64,000 nucleotides of DNA, taken from NCBI RefSeq assembly GCF_015291745.1, contig NZ_CP030059.1, positions 6,599,501-6,663,500 on the forward strand, given 5' to 3'. Below the pieces are notes generated by a model, which worked only from the letters and a program-made list of their open reading frames with translations, was not told where the DNA came from and searched no databases. The DNA comes from Bradyrhizobium sp. CCBAU 53351. Its GTDB lineage: Bacteria; Pseudomonadota; Alphaproteobacteria; Rhizobiales; Xanthobacteraceae. Below are positions 26,175 through 36,520 of this stretch, piece by piece (the first letter of the stretch is position 1; each line of letters opens with the position of its first letter). A program made the translations under genes and the position numbers.

Positions 26175-27021
26175 TCCACAATACGATCCGCGGCTGACGC
26201 CGGCCCGGGGCGACCTCGCCGCGAAATATCTCGAAGGCAAGGTGGCGGCGGATCGCTTCGTCACCGGCGAGGAATGCGAGGTGATCGAGCCCGTCGCGCC
26301 GGTGCGCGAGCAGCCGTCGTCGAACGCGATGCTGATGACGGAGGCCCTGCGCGGCGAACGCGTCACCATCTACGACCGCAACGGCGAGGGCTGGACCTGG
26401 GGCCAGCTCAATGGCGACGGCTATGTCGGCTGGCTGCCCGACGCGGCGCTCGCGAAGCCCACGGCGGGCCCGACCCACAAGGTCAGCGCCCTCAGGACGT
26501 TTGCCTTCCCCGGCCCCTCGATCAAGCTGCCGCCGGCCGACACGCTGGTCATGGGATCCAGGCTCGCCGTGGCGCGCGAGGATGGCAGCTTCGCCGTGAC
26601 GTGCGACGGCAAATATCTGCCGAAGACGCATATTGCTCCGCTCGATCATCGCGAACCGGACTTCGTCGCGGTCGCCGATCGCTTCGTCGGCACGCCCTAT
26701 CTCTGGGGCGGCAAGAGCAGTCTTGGCATCGATTGCTCCGGCCTCGTCCAGGTCTCGTTGACAGCAGCGGGGATCGGCTGCCCGCGCGACAGCGACATGC
26801 AACTGGCCGGTCTCGGCCGCGCACTGGAGCCGTATGAGCGAAGCCGCTTGCAGCGCGGCGATCTGATCTTCTGGAAGGGCCACGTCGCGATCGTCCGCGA
26901 CGGCAGCACGATGGTTCATGCCAACGCGCATCACATGGCGACAATGATCGAGCCGATCGAGCCGGCCATTGCGCGGATCAGGCAGGCCGGCAGCGAGGTC
27001 GTCGCGATCAAGCGGCTCTGA
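26167..27021 (+). CDS. NlpC/P60 (C40) endopeptidase with SH3 domain
   Basis: A 284-residue protein predicted to cut gamma-D-Glu-diamino acid bonds in murein peptides. Residues about 40-95 form a bacterial SH3-like domain (GERVTIYDRNGEGWTWGQ, DGYVGWLPDAAL); the C-terminal NlpC/P60 domain has YLWGGKSSLGIDCSGLVQ (catalytic Cys near 190) and WKGHVAIVRDGSTMVHANAH (catalytic His near 238). No signal peptide is seen, so a role on recycled cytoplasmic muropeptides is plausible. It overlaps the M17 gene by 8 bases. Confidence 0.9.
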   Translation: MHDPQYDPRLTPARGDLAAKYLEGKVAADRFVTGEECEVIEPVAPVREQPSSNAMLMTEALRGERVTIYDRNGEGWTWGQLNGDGYVGWLPDAALAKPTAGPTHKVSALRTFAFPGPSIKLPPADTLVMGSRLAVAREDGSFAVTCDGKYLPKTHIAPLDHREPDFVAVADRFVGTPYLWGGKSSLGIDCSGLVQVSLTAAGIGCPRDSDMQLAGLGRALEPYERSRLQRGDLIFWKGHVAIVRDGSTMVHANAHHMATMIEPIEPAIARIRQAGSEVVAIKRL

Positions 27022-27028
27022 CGGGGGC

Positions 27029-28666
27029 TTACGTCGCCACCGACCCGTTCCCGGCAGTCTCCAGCCGGAACGCCGCCGCGAACAACGCACGCGTGTAGTC
27101 CGTCTTCGGATTCTTGAACAGCTCGGCGGCCTGCCCCTCCTCCACGACCTTGCCGCCGCGCATCACGATCAAATGGCTCGCCAGCGAGGCGACGACGCGC
27201 AAATCGTGCGAGATGAACATGTAGGTGAGTTCGCGCTTGCGCTGCAGCTCGCGCAGCAGATCGACCATCTGCGCCTGGAACAGCATGTCGAGCGCGCTGG
27301 TCGGCTCGTCCAGCACGACGAAATCCGGCTCCAGCACCACCGCGCGTGCGATCGAGATGCGCTGGCGCTGACCGCCGGAGAATTCGTGGGGATAGCGGTA
27401 GCGGGTGTCGGGCTTCAGCCCGACGTCTTCCAGCGCCTTGACGACACGCACCTCGCGCTCCTCGCGCGACAGATTTGGCTGATGAACGGTGAGACCTTCG
27501 GCGATGATGTCGGCGACCGACATGCGCGGCGAGAGTGAGCCGAATGGATCCTGGAACACGATCTGCATGTCGCGCCGGAAGGGGCGCATCTCCTTGAAGC
27601 GCAGGCCCTGGATGTCATTTCCCAGGAACACGATGCGCCCGTTCGAGGAGATCAAGCGCAACAGCGCCAGTCCCAGCGTAGTCTTGCCCGAGCCGGATTC
27701 ACCGACGACGCCGAGCGTCTCGCCCTTGCGCACCGCGATGCTGACGCCGTCGACCGCCTTGATGTGGCCGACCGTCTTGCGCATCAGGCCGCGCTTGATC
27801 GGAAACCAGACCTTCAAATCATCGGCCGACATCACCACCGGCGCATCCGGCTGCGGCGGCGCCGGATCCGGCTTCGGCTCCGCCGCGAGCAAATCGCGCG
27901 TATAGGGATGCTTCGGTGCCTTGAAGACCTGCTCGACCGGCCCCTGCTCGACGATCTCGCCGTTCTTCATGACACAGACGGTGTCGGCGATGCGGCGCAC
28001 GATGCCGAGATCGTGGGTAATGAAGAGCAGGCTCATGCCGAGCCGCGAGCGGATCTCGGCGAGCAGCGCCAGGATCTGCGCCTGCACGGTGACGTCGAGC
28101 GCGGTGGTCGGCTCGTCCGCGATCAAGAGATCCGGCTCGTTGGCTAGCGCCATCGCGATCATCACGCGCTGGCGCTGACCGCCGGACAGCTGGTGCGGAT
28201 AGCTGTTCAGCCGCGTCTCGGGCTCGGGGATGCCGACTTGCGTCAACAGCTCCAGCGTCCGCTTTCGCGCCTGCGCATTGCTGGTCGGATTGTGCAGCTG
28301 AATGATCTCGCCGATCTGCGCCTCGATCGTGTGCAGCGGATTGAGCGAGGTCATCGGCTCCTGGAAGATGATGGAGATGTCGCTGCCTCTGATCTCCCGC
28401 ATCTCTGGCTCGGAGCGGTCGATCAGCTCCTGCCCCTTGAAGCGGATGCTGCCCGAGGGATGCGAGGCGCTCGGATAGGGCAGCAGCTTGAGGATCGAGA
28501 GTGCGCTGACCGACTTGCCGGAGCCGGACTCGCCGACCAGCGCCAGGCACTCGCCGCGCTTGATCTGAAACGAGACCTTGTCGACCGCGAGCGTGGTGGC
28601 GCCGCCCTGGTGGAAAGCCACCGAGAGGTCGTGAACGGCAAGCAGGGGCTGGTTGATCGCGTCCAT
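27029..28666 (-). CDS. yejF: Peptide ABC transporter, double ATP-binding protein YejF
   Basis: A 545-residue fused ATPase with two nucleotide-binding domains. The first has Walker [29 protein letters not shown] and [15 protein letters not shown]; the second has [30 protein letters not shown] and [15 protein letters not shown]. The oligopeptide-transporter C-terminal regions ([33 protein letters not shown]) follow each domain. It follows yejE by 4 bases. YejABEF imports peptides such as microcin C in E. coli and is needed for NCR-peptide tolerance in Sinorhizobium meliloti. Confidence 0.94.
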   Translation of the reverse strand: MDAINQPLLAVHDLSVAFHQGGATTLAVDKVSFQIKRGECLALVGESGSGKSVSALSILKLLPYPSASHPSGSIRFKGQELIDRSEPEMREIRGSDISIIFQEPMTSLNPLHTIEAQIGEIIQLHNPTSNAQARKRTLELLTQVGIPEPETRLNSYPHQLSGGQRQRVMIAMALANEPDLLIADEPTTALDVTVQAQILALLAEIRSRLGMSLLFITHDLGIVRRIADTVCVMKNGEIVEQGPVEQVFKAPKHPYTRDLLAAEPKPDPAPPQPDAPVVMSADDLKVWFPIKRGLMRKTVGHIKAVDGVSIAVRKGETLGVVGESGSGKTTLGLALLRLISSNGRIVFLGNDIQGLRFKEMRPFRRDMQIVFQDPFGSLSPRMSVADIIAEGLTVHQPNLSREEREVRVVKALEDVGLKPDTRYRYPHEFSGGQRQRISIARAVVLEPDFVVLDEPTSALDMLFQAQMVDLLRELQRKRELTYMFISHDLRVVASLASHLIVMRGGKVVEEGQAAELFKNPKTDYTRALFAAAFRLETAGNGSVAT

Positions 28667-28670
28667 GACC

Positions 28671-29849
28671 TTACCTGAACGTCTTGCGCGGATCGAAAGC
28701 GTCGCGCACGGCTTCGCCGATGAAGATCAGGAGCGACAGCATGATCGCGACCGAGAAGAAGCCGGAGAAGCCGAGCCAGGGGGCCTGCACATTGGACTTG
28801 GCCTGCGACAGCAATTCGCCGAGCGAGGGTGAGCCCGGCGGCAGGCCGAAGCCCAGGAAATCCAGCGCCGTCAGTGTCATCACCGAACTCGACACGATGA
28901 AAGGCAGGAACGTCATGGTCGCCACCATCGCGTTCGGCAGCAGGTGGCGGAACATGATGACCGGGTTGGAGACGCCGAGCGCCCGCGCCGCCTGGATGTA
29001 TTCGAAATTGCGTCCGCGCAGGAATTCGGCCCGCACGAGACCGACCAGCGAGACCCAGGAGAACAAGAGGAGGATACCGAGCAGCACGAAGAAGCCGGGC
29101 ACCAGCACCGAGGACAGGATCAGCAGCAGATAGAGCGAAGGGATCGCCGTCCAGATCTCGATGAAACGCTGGAAGATCAGATCGACCCGACCGCCGAAAT
29201 AGCCCTGCACCGCGCCTGCTGCGATGCCGATGACGGACGAGACGATGGTGAGGCAAAGGCCGAACAGCACCGAGATGCGGAAGCCATAGATCAGCCGCGC
29301 GACGACGTCGCGGCCCTGATCGTCGGTGCCCAGCCAGTTATATTCGAGGTCGCGGCAGCTCTTCAGGCCCTTCTTTTCCACGACCGGCTGGCACTGCTTT
29401 TCGGTCAGCATCCAGGTCGGCGGCGACGGCGCCGGCGTCGGCAGGTCGAGATTGTGGGTGTCGTAGGAATAGCGGATCAGCGGCCAGACGATGCTGCCGT
29501 TCTTGTCCTTGATCAGCTTCTGCAAGTAGGGGTCGCGATAGTCGGCCGCCGTCTCGAAATCACCGCCGAAGGTCGTTTCCGAATAGGTCACGAAAGCGGG
29601 CCAATAGAGATGACCGTCGAACTTGATCAGGAACGGTCGATCGTTGGCGATCAACTCGGCGAACAGCGAGACCACGAACAGGGTGATGAAGATCCAGAAC
29701 GACCAGTAACCACGGCGATTGGCCTTGAAGTTCTGCCAGCGCCGCCGGTTGAGCGGCGAAGGCGCGAAGGGCTTGCGCGTAATGGGAACGGCATCGCCGA
29801 GGGGCGACTTCGCTGTTGTTTCAATCGGCGTCGGCGCAGTGATCGTCAT
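28671..29849 (-). CDS. yejE: Peptide ABC transporter permease YejE
   Basis: A 392-residue permease of the DppC/OppC class with the long soluble insert typical of YejE (about 75-150, including LLPTPAPSPPTW-like sequence). Membrane motifs: GYWSFWIFITLFVVSLFAEL, HWLGTDDQGRDV-like NWLGTDDQGRDVVARLIYGF, EAA loop YIQAARALGVSNPVIMFRHL and LDFLGFGLPPGSPSLGELL. I chose the ATG at 29849, which overlaps the yejB stop (TGATG); a longer version would run further into yejB. Confidence 0.93.
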   Translation of the reverse strand: MTITAPTPIETTAKSPLGDAVPITRKPFAPSPLNRRRWQNFKANRRGYWSFWIFITLFVVSLFAELIANDRPFLIKFDGHLYWPAFVTYSETTFGGDFETAADYRDPYLQKLIKDKNGSIVWPLIRYSYDTHNLDLPTPAPSPPTWMLTEKQCQPVVEKKGLKSCRDLEYNWLGTDDQGRDVVARLIYGFRISVLFGLCLTIVSSVIGIAAGAVQGYFGGRVDLIFQRFIEIWTAIPSLYLLLILSSVLVPGFFVLLGILLLFSWVSLVGLVRAEFLRGRNFEYIQAARALGVSNPVIMFRHLLPNAMVATMTFLPFIVSSSVMTLTALDFLGFGLPPGSPSLGELLSQAKSNVQAPWLGFSGFFSVAIMLSLLIFIGEAVRDAFDPRKTFR

Positions 29850-30958
29850 CAGACCTCCCGCGCCTCGAAATCGATCCGGGGGTCGATCCACATATAGGTC
29901 AGGTCGGAGACCAGATTGATCACGAGGCCGACCAGCGAAAAGATGTAGAGCGTGCCGAACACCACGGGATAGTCGCGGTTGAGCACGCTCTCGAAGCTGA
30001 GCAGCCCCAGCCCGTCCAGCGAGAAGATGGTCTCGATCAGAAGCGATCCCGAGAAGAAGGCGTGGATGAAGGTGCCGGGGAAGCCCGCGATCACGATCAG
30101 CATGGCGTTGCGGAAGACATGGCCGTAAAGCACCCGGCCCTCGCTACAGCCCTTGGCGCGCGCGGTCATGACGTATTGCTTGCGAATCTCGTCCAGGAAC
30201 GAGTTCTTGGTCAGGAACGTCATGGTGGTGAACGCACCAAGCCCCATGGCGATCAGCGGCAGCGTCAGATGCCAGAAATAGTCGATGATCTTCCAGTACC
30301 AGGGAAACTGCGACCAGCCGTCCGAGGTCAGTCCGCGCAGCGGAAACCAGTTGAAGAAAGAGCCGCCGGCAAACAGGATGATCAGGAGGATCGCGAACAG
30401 AAAGCCGGGAATGGCATAGCCCAGCACGAGAATGGTCGACGTCCAGGTGTCGAAGCGCGTGCCGTCTTTCACCGCCTTGCGGATGCCGAGCGGGATCGAG
30501 ATCAGATAGGTGATCAGCGTCAGCCAGATGCCGAGCGAGATCGAGACCGGCAGCTTCTCCTTGATGAGCTGGAGCACGCTGACGTCGCGGAAATAGCTCT
30601 TGCCGAAATCGAAGCGCGCGAAATTCCACACCATCAGCGCGAAACGTTCCGGCGCGGGCTTGTCGAAGCCGAACTGTGCCTCGAGCTTCTTGATGAAATC
30701 AGGGTCGAGACCCTGCGCGCCGCGGTACTTCGAGTTGATGGCATCGCCGCCGGCACCGACCTGCCCCGGCGCACGCTGCGCAAAATCGCTGCCGCCCGAA
30801 ATGCGCGAAGTGCCGCCGGTGTCGGCGCCGGAGAGTTGCGCGATCACGCGCTCGACCGGGCCGCCCGGCGCGAACTGCACGACGATAAAGGACACGAAGA
30901 GGATTCCGAGCAGCGTCGGGATCATCAGGAGGATGCGGCGGGCGATATAGGCGCTCAT
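29849..30958 (-). CDS. yejB: Peptide ABC transporter permease YejB
   Basis: A 369-residue DppB/OppB-class permease: N-terminal MSAYIARRILLMIPTLLGIL, a soluble insert rich in Gly (about 45-80), and the EAA-type loop RKQYVMTARAKGCSEGRVLY. YejB proteins carry the characteristic FVVQFAPGGPVERVIAQL-like start seen here. It begins 2 bases after the yejA-like gene and overlaps yejE by one base. Confidence 0.94.
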   Translation of the reverse strand: MSAYIARRILLMIPTLLGILFVSFIVVQFAPGGPVERVIAQLSGADTGGTSRISGGSDFAQRAPGQVGAGGDAINSKYRGAQGLDPDFIKKLEAQFGFDKPAPERFALMVWNFARFDFGKSYFRDVSVLQLIKEKLPVSISLGIWLTLITYLISIPLGIRKAVKDGTRFDTWTSTILVLGYAIPGFLFAILLIILFAGGSFFNWFPLRGLTSDGWSQFPWYWKIIDYFWHLTLPLIAMGLGAFTTMTFLTKNSFLDEIRKQYVMTARAKGCSEGRVLYGHVFRNAMLIVIAGFPGTFIHAFFSGSLLIETIFSLDGLGLLSFESVLNRDYPVVFGTLYIFSLVGLVINLVSDLTYMWIDPRIDFEAREV

Positions 30959-30960
30959 GA

Positions 30961-32847
30961 TTATTTCGCCTGCTCGAGCTTGGCGGCCTTGGCGGGTTCA
31001 TGCCACCAGATGTCGGGCGCGCCCACGCCATTGGCGTAACGCGGCAGCTTTGGCGGATGGCCGAATTGGTCCCAATAAGCCAGCCGGTGCGTCTTGTTGT
31101 ACCATTGCGGCACCCAATAGCGGCCGGCGCGGAACAAGCGATCGAAGGCGCGGCAGGCCACGGTCAAGTCCTCGCGGCTATCGGCCGCCATGATCTTCTC
31201 GATCATGGCATCGATCGCCGGGCTAGCGACTCCAGCGAGATTGTAAGAGCCCTTGGTGTTCGCGACCTGCGAGGAGAAGAACGCGCGCATGGCATCGCCA
31301 GGGGTCGCCGACATGCTGAAGCGCTGGATCGTCATGTCGAAGTCGAAATCTTCCACGCGTGCGCGATATTGCACGGCATCGACGAGACGGAGGCTCGCTT
31401 CGATGCCGAGCGTCGCCAAATTCTTGATATAGGGCGCGTGATGCGGCTGCAGCGAAGGCTCCTCTGCCAGGAATTCAATCTTGAACACCTCCCCGCTCGG
31501 CAGCATGCGCTTGCCATCCTTGATCGGATAGCCGGCTTCGTTGAGCAGCTGCTGCGACTTGCGCAGGAGAGCGCGATCCTGTCCCGAGCCGTCGGAAACC
31601 GGCGGCGCGAAGGGCGCGGCGAACACCTCGTCCGGAACCTGGCCGCGGAATGGCTCCAGCAGCTTCAGCTCTTCCGGGGACGGAGGCCCGCTGCTCGCCA
31701 TGAGATCGGAGTTCTGGAACGGCGACACCGTACGGGCATAAGCGCCGTACATGATGGTCTTGTTGGTCCATTCGAAGTCGAAACCATCGATCAGGGCCTC
31801 GCGCACGCGCGGGTCCCTGAATTTTTCACGTCGCGTGTTGATGAACCAGCCCTGCGCGCCCGACGGCGTCTCGTCGGGCACGACTTCCATCTTGACGCGC
31901 CCCTCCTTGACGGCGGCGAAATCATAGCGCGTCGCCCAGATGCGTGACGTGAACTCCTCGCGGTAGAGATAGTTCTTGCCGGTGAAGCCTTCGAAGGCGA
32001 CGTCGCGATCGCGATAGAATTCATAGCGCACGACGTCGAAATTATAGGTGCCGCGGCAGGGCGGCAGATCGGCAGCCCACCAATCCTTCACCCGCTCATA
32101 CTCGATGTAGCGATTGACCTCGAACCTGCCGACTTTGTACGGACCCGAACCGAGCGGGATCTCGAGCGACGATTCGTCGAACGGGCGAGAGGCGTAGTAC
32201 GCCTTCGAGAAGATCGGCAGGCTCGCGGCATAGAGCGGCACGTCGCGCGCCCGCCCCTTGGCAAAGGTGACGACCAGCGTCGCGTCGTCGACCGCTTCCG
32301 CGCTGACCATATCGCGCAGCTGCACGAGGATCAGGGGATGTCCCTTGGTCTTCAGCGCCGTCAGCGAAAACGCCGCATCATGCGCGGTGAGCTTCGTGCC
32401 GTCATGGAATTTCGCCTCTGGCTGCATCGTGAAGCGGTAGACCAGCCTGTCCGGCGAGATCTGCACGGATTTGGCGGCAAGCCCGTACATCGCGTCGGGC
32501 TCGTCATTCGCGCGCACCATCAGGGGCGCGAAGGTCATGTCCATGCCTTGCGCGCCGTCGCCCTTGAGGATGAAGGCGTTGAGCGAATTGAAGGTCTGGT
32601 AGGACTGGTTATAGGCGCGCACCGACGGGATCAGCGAGAACGTGCCGCCCTTTGGCGCATTCAAATTGACGTAGTCGAAATGGTGGAAGTCGGCGGGGTA
32701 TTTGAGATCGCCGAAGGCCGAGAGGCCGTGCGCCTCAATCCCGGCTTCCGATGCATGCGCGCCACGGATCGACCGCGCCCCCAGCGACACCCCGAGGGCG
32801 CCGCCGACACCAATGGTCAGCACATGGCGGCGTGACATCTGCGTCAT
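30961..32847 (-). CDS. yejA: Peptide ABC transporter substrate-binding protein YejA, second copy
   Basis: A 628-residue SBP_bac_5 family periplasmic protein. The ATG at 32847 has AAGGA about 10 bases upstream and gives a Tat-like signal (MSRRHVLTIGVGGALG). Conserved YejA stretches are HGLSAFGDLKYPADFHHFDY, VNLNAPKGGTF, PEAKFHDGTKLTAHDAAFSL, LGSGPYKVGRFEVNRYIEYE, and DPRVREALIDGFDFEWTN. It lies 14 bases after a paralogous binding-protein gene and 2 bases before yejB. Confidence 0.92.
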   Translation of the reverse strand: MTQMSRRHVLTIGVGGALGVSLGARSIRGAHASEAGIEAHGLSAFGDLKYPADFHHFDYVNLNAPKGGTFSLIPSVRAYNQSYQTFNSLNAFILKGDGAQGMDMTFAPLMVRANDEPDAMYGLAAKSVQISPDRLVYRFTMQPEAKFHDGTKLTAHDAAFSLTALKTKGHPLILVQLRDMVSAEAVDDATLVVTFAKGRARDVPLYAASLPIFSKAYYASRPFDESSLEIPLGSGPYKVGRFEVNRYIEYERVKDWWAADLPPCRGTYNFDVVRYEFYRDRDVAFEGFTGKNYLYREEFTSRIWATRYDFAAVKEGRVKMEVVPDETPSGAQGWFINTRREKFRDPRVREALIDGFDFEWTNKTIMYGAYARTVSPFQNSDLMASSGPPSPEELKLLEPFRGQVPDEVFAAPFAPPVSDGSGQDRALLRKSQQLLNEAGYPIKDGKRMLPSGEVFKIEFLAEEPSLQPHHAPYIKNLATLGIEASLRLVDAVQYRARVEDFDFDMTIQRFSMSATPGDAMRAFFSSQVANTKGSYNLAGVASPAIDAMIEKIMAADSREDLTVACRAFDRLFRAGRYWVPQWYNKTHRLAYWDQFGHPPKLPRYANGVGAPDIWWHEPAKAAKLEQAK

Positions 32848-32861
32848 GCGGGAAATATCCT

Positions 32862-34757
32862 TCACGACTTCTTTGCGATCCGCGCCGCCTTGTCTGCGTC
32901 GTACCACCAGATGAACGGGAAGCCGGACTGACCATATTTGGGCAATTCCGCCGGCCGGCCGAAGCGGTCCCAGCGCGCGGTGCGCACCTTCGGATAATTC
33001 CACTGCGGCACGACGTAGTGATTCCACAGCAGCACGCGGTCCAGCGCCTTGGTTGCCGCGACGAGATCGTCGCGATCACTGGCATAGATGACCCGCTCGA
33101 TCAGCTTGTCGATCGCGGGATTCTTGATGCCGGCAATGTTGCGGGAGCCGGCGATGTCGGCCGTCTTGGACGACCAGAACTCGCGCTGCTCGTTGCCCGG
33201 CGACTGCGACTCGCCCCACGAATTGGTGACGATGTCGAAATCCCACTCGCGCGTCCGGTTCTCGTACTGGGTCGGGTCAACCGTCCGCACGCTGACGGCA
33301 ATTCCGAGCCGCTCCAGGGACGGCTTGTAGAACAGCGTGATCCGCTCGAAGCTCGGATCCGAATTCAGCAATTCGAGGGTGAACTGGGCGCCGGTCTTGA
33401 CGTCGACCAGCTTGCGGTCGCGCACCTCGTAGCCGGCCTCCTTGAACAGGCGCAGCGCCTCGCGCAGATTGTCGCGCACGGCTTCCGGACTGCCGCCGAC
33501 CGGATTGGTATAGGCGGTGGTGAAGACTTCAGGCGGGACCTGGGCGCGGACGGTTTCGAGTATCTCGAGCTCCTTGCCCTGCGGCAGGCCGGTTGCCATG
33601 AGCTCGTCGATGCCGTCGAAATAGCTGCTGATGCGCTTGTACTGGCCGAAGAAGATCTGCTTGTTCATCTCCTCGAAGTCGAACGCGTAGTTGAGCGCGC
33701 GACGCACGCGCGGGTCGCTGAACTTGCCGCGGCGCAGATTCGGCACGAAGGCCTGCATCACGCCCGAGCTGCGATTGGCAAATTCCTCGAGGATCACGCG
33801 CTTTTCGCTGACGGCCGGGAAGTCGTAGGCGGTCGCCCAGTTCTTCGCGCTGTTCTCGGTGCGCCAGTCGACCTGGTCGGCCTTGAAAGCCTCGATCGCC
33901 ACGGTGGCGTCGCGGAAATATTCGTAGCGCAGCTCGTCGAAATTGTTGCGGCCGACATTGGCAGGCAAATCGCGGCCCCAATAATCCTTGACCCGCTCCA
34001 GCGCGATCGAGCGTCCCGCAACGAAGTCCTTGATCTTGTAGGGGCCGGAGCCGAGCGGCACTTCGAGCGTGGTGGCGGACACATCGCGCTTGCGGCCCTG
34101 GGCGTCGGTCCCCTCCCACCAATGCTTCGGCAGGACCGTGAGCTGGCCCACGATCTGCGGCAGTTCGCGGTTGCCCGGCGCGTCGAACACGAACTTCACC
34201 TCGCGCTCGCCGATCTTCTCGGCCCGGACTACATGGCTGTAATAGGCCGAGTACATCGGGTGGTGCTTCTTGAAGGAATCGAGCGAGAAGATCACGTCAT
34301 CCGGGGTGACCGGCTTGCCGTCGTGCCACTTGGCTTGCGGCCGCAAGCGGTAGGTGACGAAGGAGAAATCATCGGGATGGCTGACGGCCTCGGCCAGCGC
34401 GCCGTATTCGGTCGAGACCTCGTCGAGCGAGGCCGTCGTGAGGGATTCGTAGATGAATGCGACGGCACCGGCGATCTGCCCCTTCACACCCGACACGACG
34501 ATGTTGAAATTGTCGAAGGTGCCGACGGCGATCTGGCGGGCGATTCCGCCCTTGGGCGCTTCCGGATTGACGTAGTCGAAGCGCTTGAAATCTGCGGGGT
34601 ACTTGACCTTCCCGAACAGGGACAGCGCGTGGCGCCAGGGCAGCTCGGATGATTGCGCATGCGCCGAGCCGACGGGAACGCCCGCCACGGAACCGAGGAC
34701 GGGAAGCGCTGCGGCCGCAGTGCCGGTGAGCAGGAGATCGCGTCGGGTAATGGCCAA
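32862..34757 (-). CDS. yejA: Peptide ABC transporter substrate-binding protein YejA, first copy
   Basis: A 631-residue paralogue of the following gene, with a Tat-like signal (MAITRRDLLLTGTAAAALPV). Shared order of motifs: HALSLFGKVKYPADFKRFDY, VNPEAPKGGIA, PQAKWHDGKPVTPDDVIFSL, LGSGPYKIKDFVAGRSIALE and DPRVRRALNYAFDFEEMN. It is the first gene of the yejA-yejA-yejB-yejE-yejF unit. Two binding proteins for one permease suggest a broadened peptide range. Confidence 0.92.
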   Translation of the reverse strand: MAITRRDLLLTGTAAAALPVLGSVAGVPVGSAHAQSSELPWRHALSLFGKVKYPADFKRFDYVNPEAPKGGIARQIAVGTFDNFNIVVSGVKGQIAGAVAFIYESLTTASLDEVSTEYGALAEAVSHPDDFSFVTYRLRPQAKWHDGKPVTPDDVIFSLDSFKKHHPMYSAYYSHVVRAEKIGEREVKFVFDAPGNRELPQIVGQLTVLPKHWWEGTDAQGRKRDVSATTLEVPLGSGPYKIKDFVAGRSIALERVKDYWGRDLPANVGRNNFDELRYEYFRDATVAIEAFKADQVDWRTENSAKNWATAYDFPAVSEKRVILEEFANRSSGVMQAFVPNLRRGKFSDPRVRRALNYAFDFEEMNKQIFFGQYKRISSYFDGIDELMATGLPQGKELEILETVRAQVPPEVFTTAYTNPVGGSPEAVRDNLREALRLFKEAGYEVRDRKLVDVKTGAQFTLELLNSDPSFERITLFYKPSLERLGIAVSVRTVDPTQYENRTREWDFDIVTNSWGESQSPGNEQREFWSSKTADIAGSRNIAGIKNPAIDKLIERVIYASDRDDLVAATKALDRVLLWNHYVVPQWNYPKVRTARWDRFGRPAELPKYGQSGFPFIWWYDADKAARIAKKS

Positions 34758-34967
34758 ATCAACATCCCTGTCTTGAAGGAGGCTACTCCTTTAAGTTCCC
34801 AATATAGGCGAGGTTTCGACCGAACATGTTGCTTTTTCCTCATCTTGGAAGGCCGGTCGCCCGCTAGATGCGACCAAACGCCCCGATAAATTCACCGGGA
34901 GGCCCCGATACGGAAACGGCCAGGCTTTTCAGCCTGGCCGCTTCTTCCAAGACAGGTTCTTGAGGCC

Positions 34968-35522
34968 TTACTTCGACGCGGTCGGCAGCGGCTGAGGATG
35001 CTCCGACAGCGAATTCAGATAGGCAATGACGTCGGCGCGCTCGGAATCCTTCTGAATACCGGCGAAGCCCATCGCGGTGCCCGGGATGAAGCCCTTCGGA
35101 TTTGCGATGAACTTGTTGAGGTCGTCGAAGGTCCAGGTGCCGCCCTTGGCCTTCATTGCAGCCGAGAAGTTGAAGCCGTTGCGGCCCTCGCCCCTGGCCT
35201 CGCCGACCACGCCATAGAGGTTCGGACCGACGCGATTCGGCCCGCCCTTCTCGAAGGTGTGGCAGGCGCCGCACTTCTTGGCAGCGGCGGCACCCTTTTC
35301 GACCGAGGCGGTCTGGAGCAGCTTTTCGATCGGCTCGGAGGCGGCAGCGGCGGCGCCGCCTTCCTTGCCATGGCCGGCATCTTCCTTCACGGCGATTTCA
35401 AAGCCCGGCTTTTCCGGCATCTTGGGCGAGAACAGCGCATTCGCGGTGAAGCTCGTCACCAGCAGAAGGAGACAGGTGCCGAGCACGGCACCAAGAATCT
35501 TATTGAGTTCGAAAGAGTCCAT
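34968..35522 (-). CDS. cycM: Membrane-anchored cytochrome c, CycM type
   Basis: A 184-residue c-type cytochrome with an uncleaved N-terminal anchor ([20 protein letters not shown]) beginning MDSFELNKI, an Ala/Gly-rich linker, heme motif CGACH (84-88), [15 protein letters not shown] and a likely Met ligand in [11 protein letters not shown]. Length and N-terminus match CycM of Bradyrhizobium, which passes electrons to aa3-type oxidase. The start at 35522 is the Met just before the anchor. It is divergent from kdsB. Confidence 0.94.
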   Translation of the reverse strand: MDSFELNKILGAVLGTCLLLLVTSFTANALFSPKMPEKPGFEIAVKEDAGHGKEGGAAAAASEPIEKLLQTASVEKGAAAAKKCGACHTFEKGGPNRVGPNLYGVVGEARGEGRNGFNFSAAMKAKGGTWTFDDLNKFIANPKGFIPGTAMGFAGIQKDSERADVIAYLNSLSEHPQPLPTASK

Positions 35523-35741
35523 TTCCGGCCAGGCCCCACACCGCAAGAAGAATCGGGCGGCCGGGCGGCCGCCAGGACGAGCCTCGGGAGAATCAATCGT
35601 TCCCTATCGTTTCCCCGAGTTTTGCCATTGAGATATCGGTTTGCCCGGGGTCTGGCAACCCGTATAAGCGACCCGGCTGGCAACCCATCCCCACTCCATT
35701 TCCCGGCGCGGAAAACGCCCTGTTTCCAGGCTCTTGTCCCG

Positions 35742-36482
35742 ATGATCGATCCTCGCATTCTGGTGCTGATCCCGGCCCGCATGGCCGCCACCCGCCTGCC
35801 CGGCAAGCCGCTCGCCGATATCGCGGGCCTGCCGATGATCGTGCACGTGCTGCGCCGCGCCGAGGCCGCTGCCATCGGCCGGGTCGCCGTCGCAACCGAC
35901 ACGCCGGAGATCGCCTCCGTCGTCACCGCTCATGGCGGCGAGGCCGTGATGACGCGCGCCGACCACCCCTCCGGTTCGGACCGCATCCACGAGGCCATGC
36001 AGAAGCTCGACCCCGAGGGCAAGGCCGAGATCGTGATCAACCTGCAGGGCGATTTCCCGACCATCACGCCGCAGACCATCCGCGAGGTGCTGCCGCCCTT
36101 TTCCGAACCCGCGGTCGACATCGTGACGCTGGCCTCGCAGATCCACACCGAGGAGGAGGACCTCGCCCCGAGCGTCGTGAAAGCCATCGGCTCGCCGATC
36201 GGGCCGCGGCGGTTGCGGGCACTTTATTTCACGCGCGCCACCGCGCCTTACGGCAACGGACCGCGTTACCACCATATAGGCCTCTATGCTTACCGCCGTG
36301 CGGCACTGGAGCGGTTCGTGGCGCTGCCGCCTTCGCCGCTCGAGCGCCAGGAAAGCCTGGAGCAGCTCCGCGCGGTTGAAGCCGGCATGCGCATCGACAT
36401 CATGATCGTCGACAGCGTGCCCCGCGGCGTCGACACGCCGCCCGATCTCGAAACCGCGCGCAGCATCCTTTCCAAATCCTGA
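35742..36482 (+). CDS. kdsB: 3-deoxy-manno-octulosonate cytidylyltransferase
   Basis: Activates KDO with CTP to CMP-KDO for lipopolysaccharide core synthesis. The 246-residue protein starts [20 protein letters not shown] with the nucleotidyltransferase motif [20 protein letters not shown], then [35 protein letters not shown] (metal-binding Asp) and [17 protein letters not shown], with [13 protein letters not shown] near the end. An upstream in-frame open stretch is not conserved and was excluded. pheA follows by 38 bases. Confidence 0.96.
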   Translation: MIDPRILVLIPARMAATRLPGKPLADIAGLPMIVHVLRRAEAAAIGRVAVATDTPEIASVVTAHGGEAVMTRADHPSGSDRIHEAMQKLDPEGKAEIVINLQGDFPTITPQTIREVLPPFSEPAVDIVTLASQIHTEEEDLAPSVVKAIGSPIGPRRLRALYFTRATAPYGNGPRYHHIGLYAYRRAALERFVALPPSPLERQESLEQLRAVEAGMRIDIMIVDSVPRGVDTPPDLETARSILSKS

Positions 36483-36520
36483 GCGGCTGCTACAAGGCGC
36501 CGCAGGAGCACTTTTGAGAC

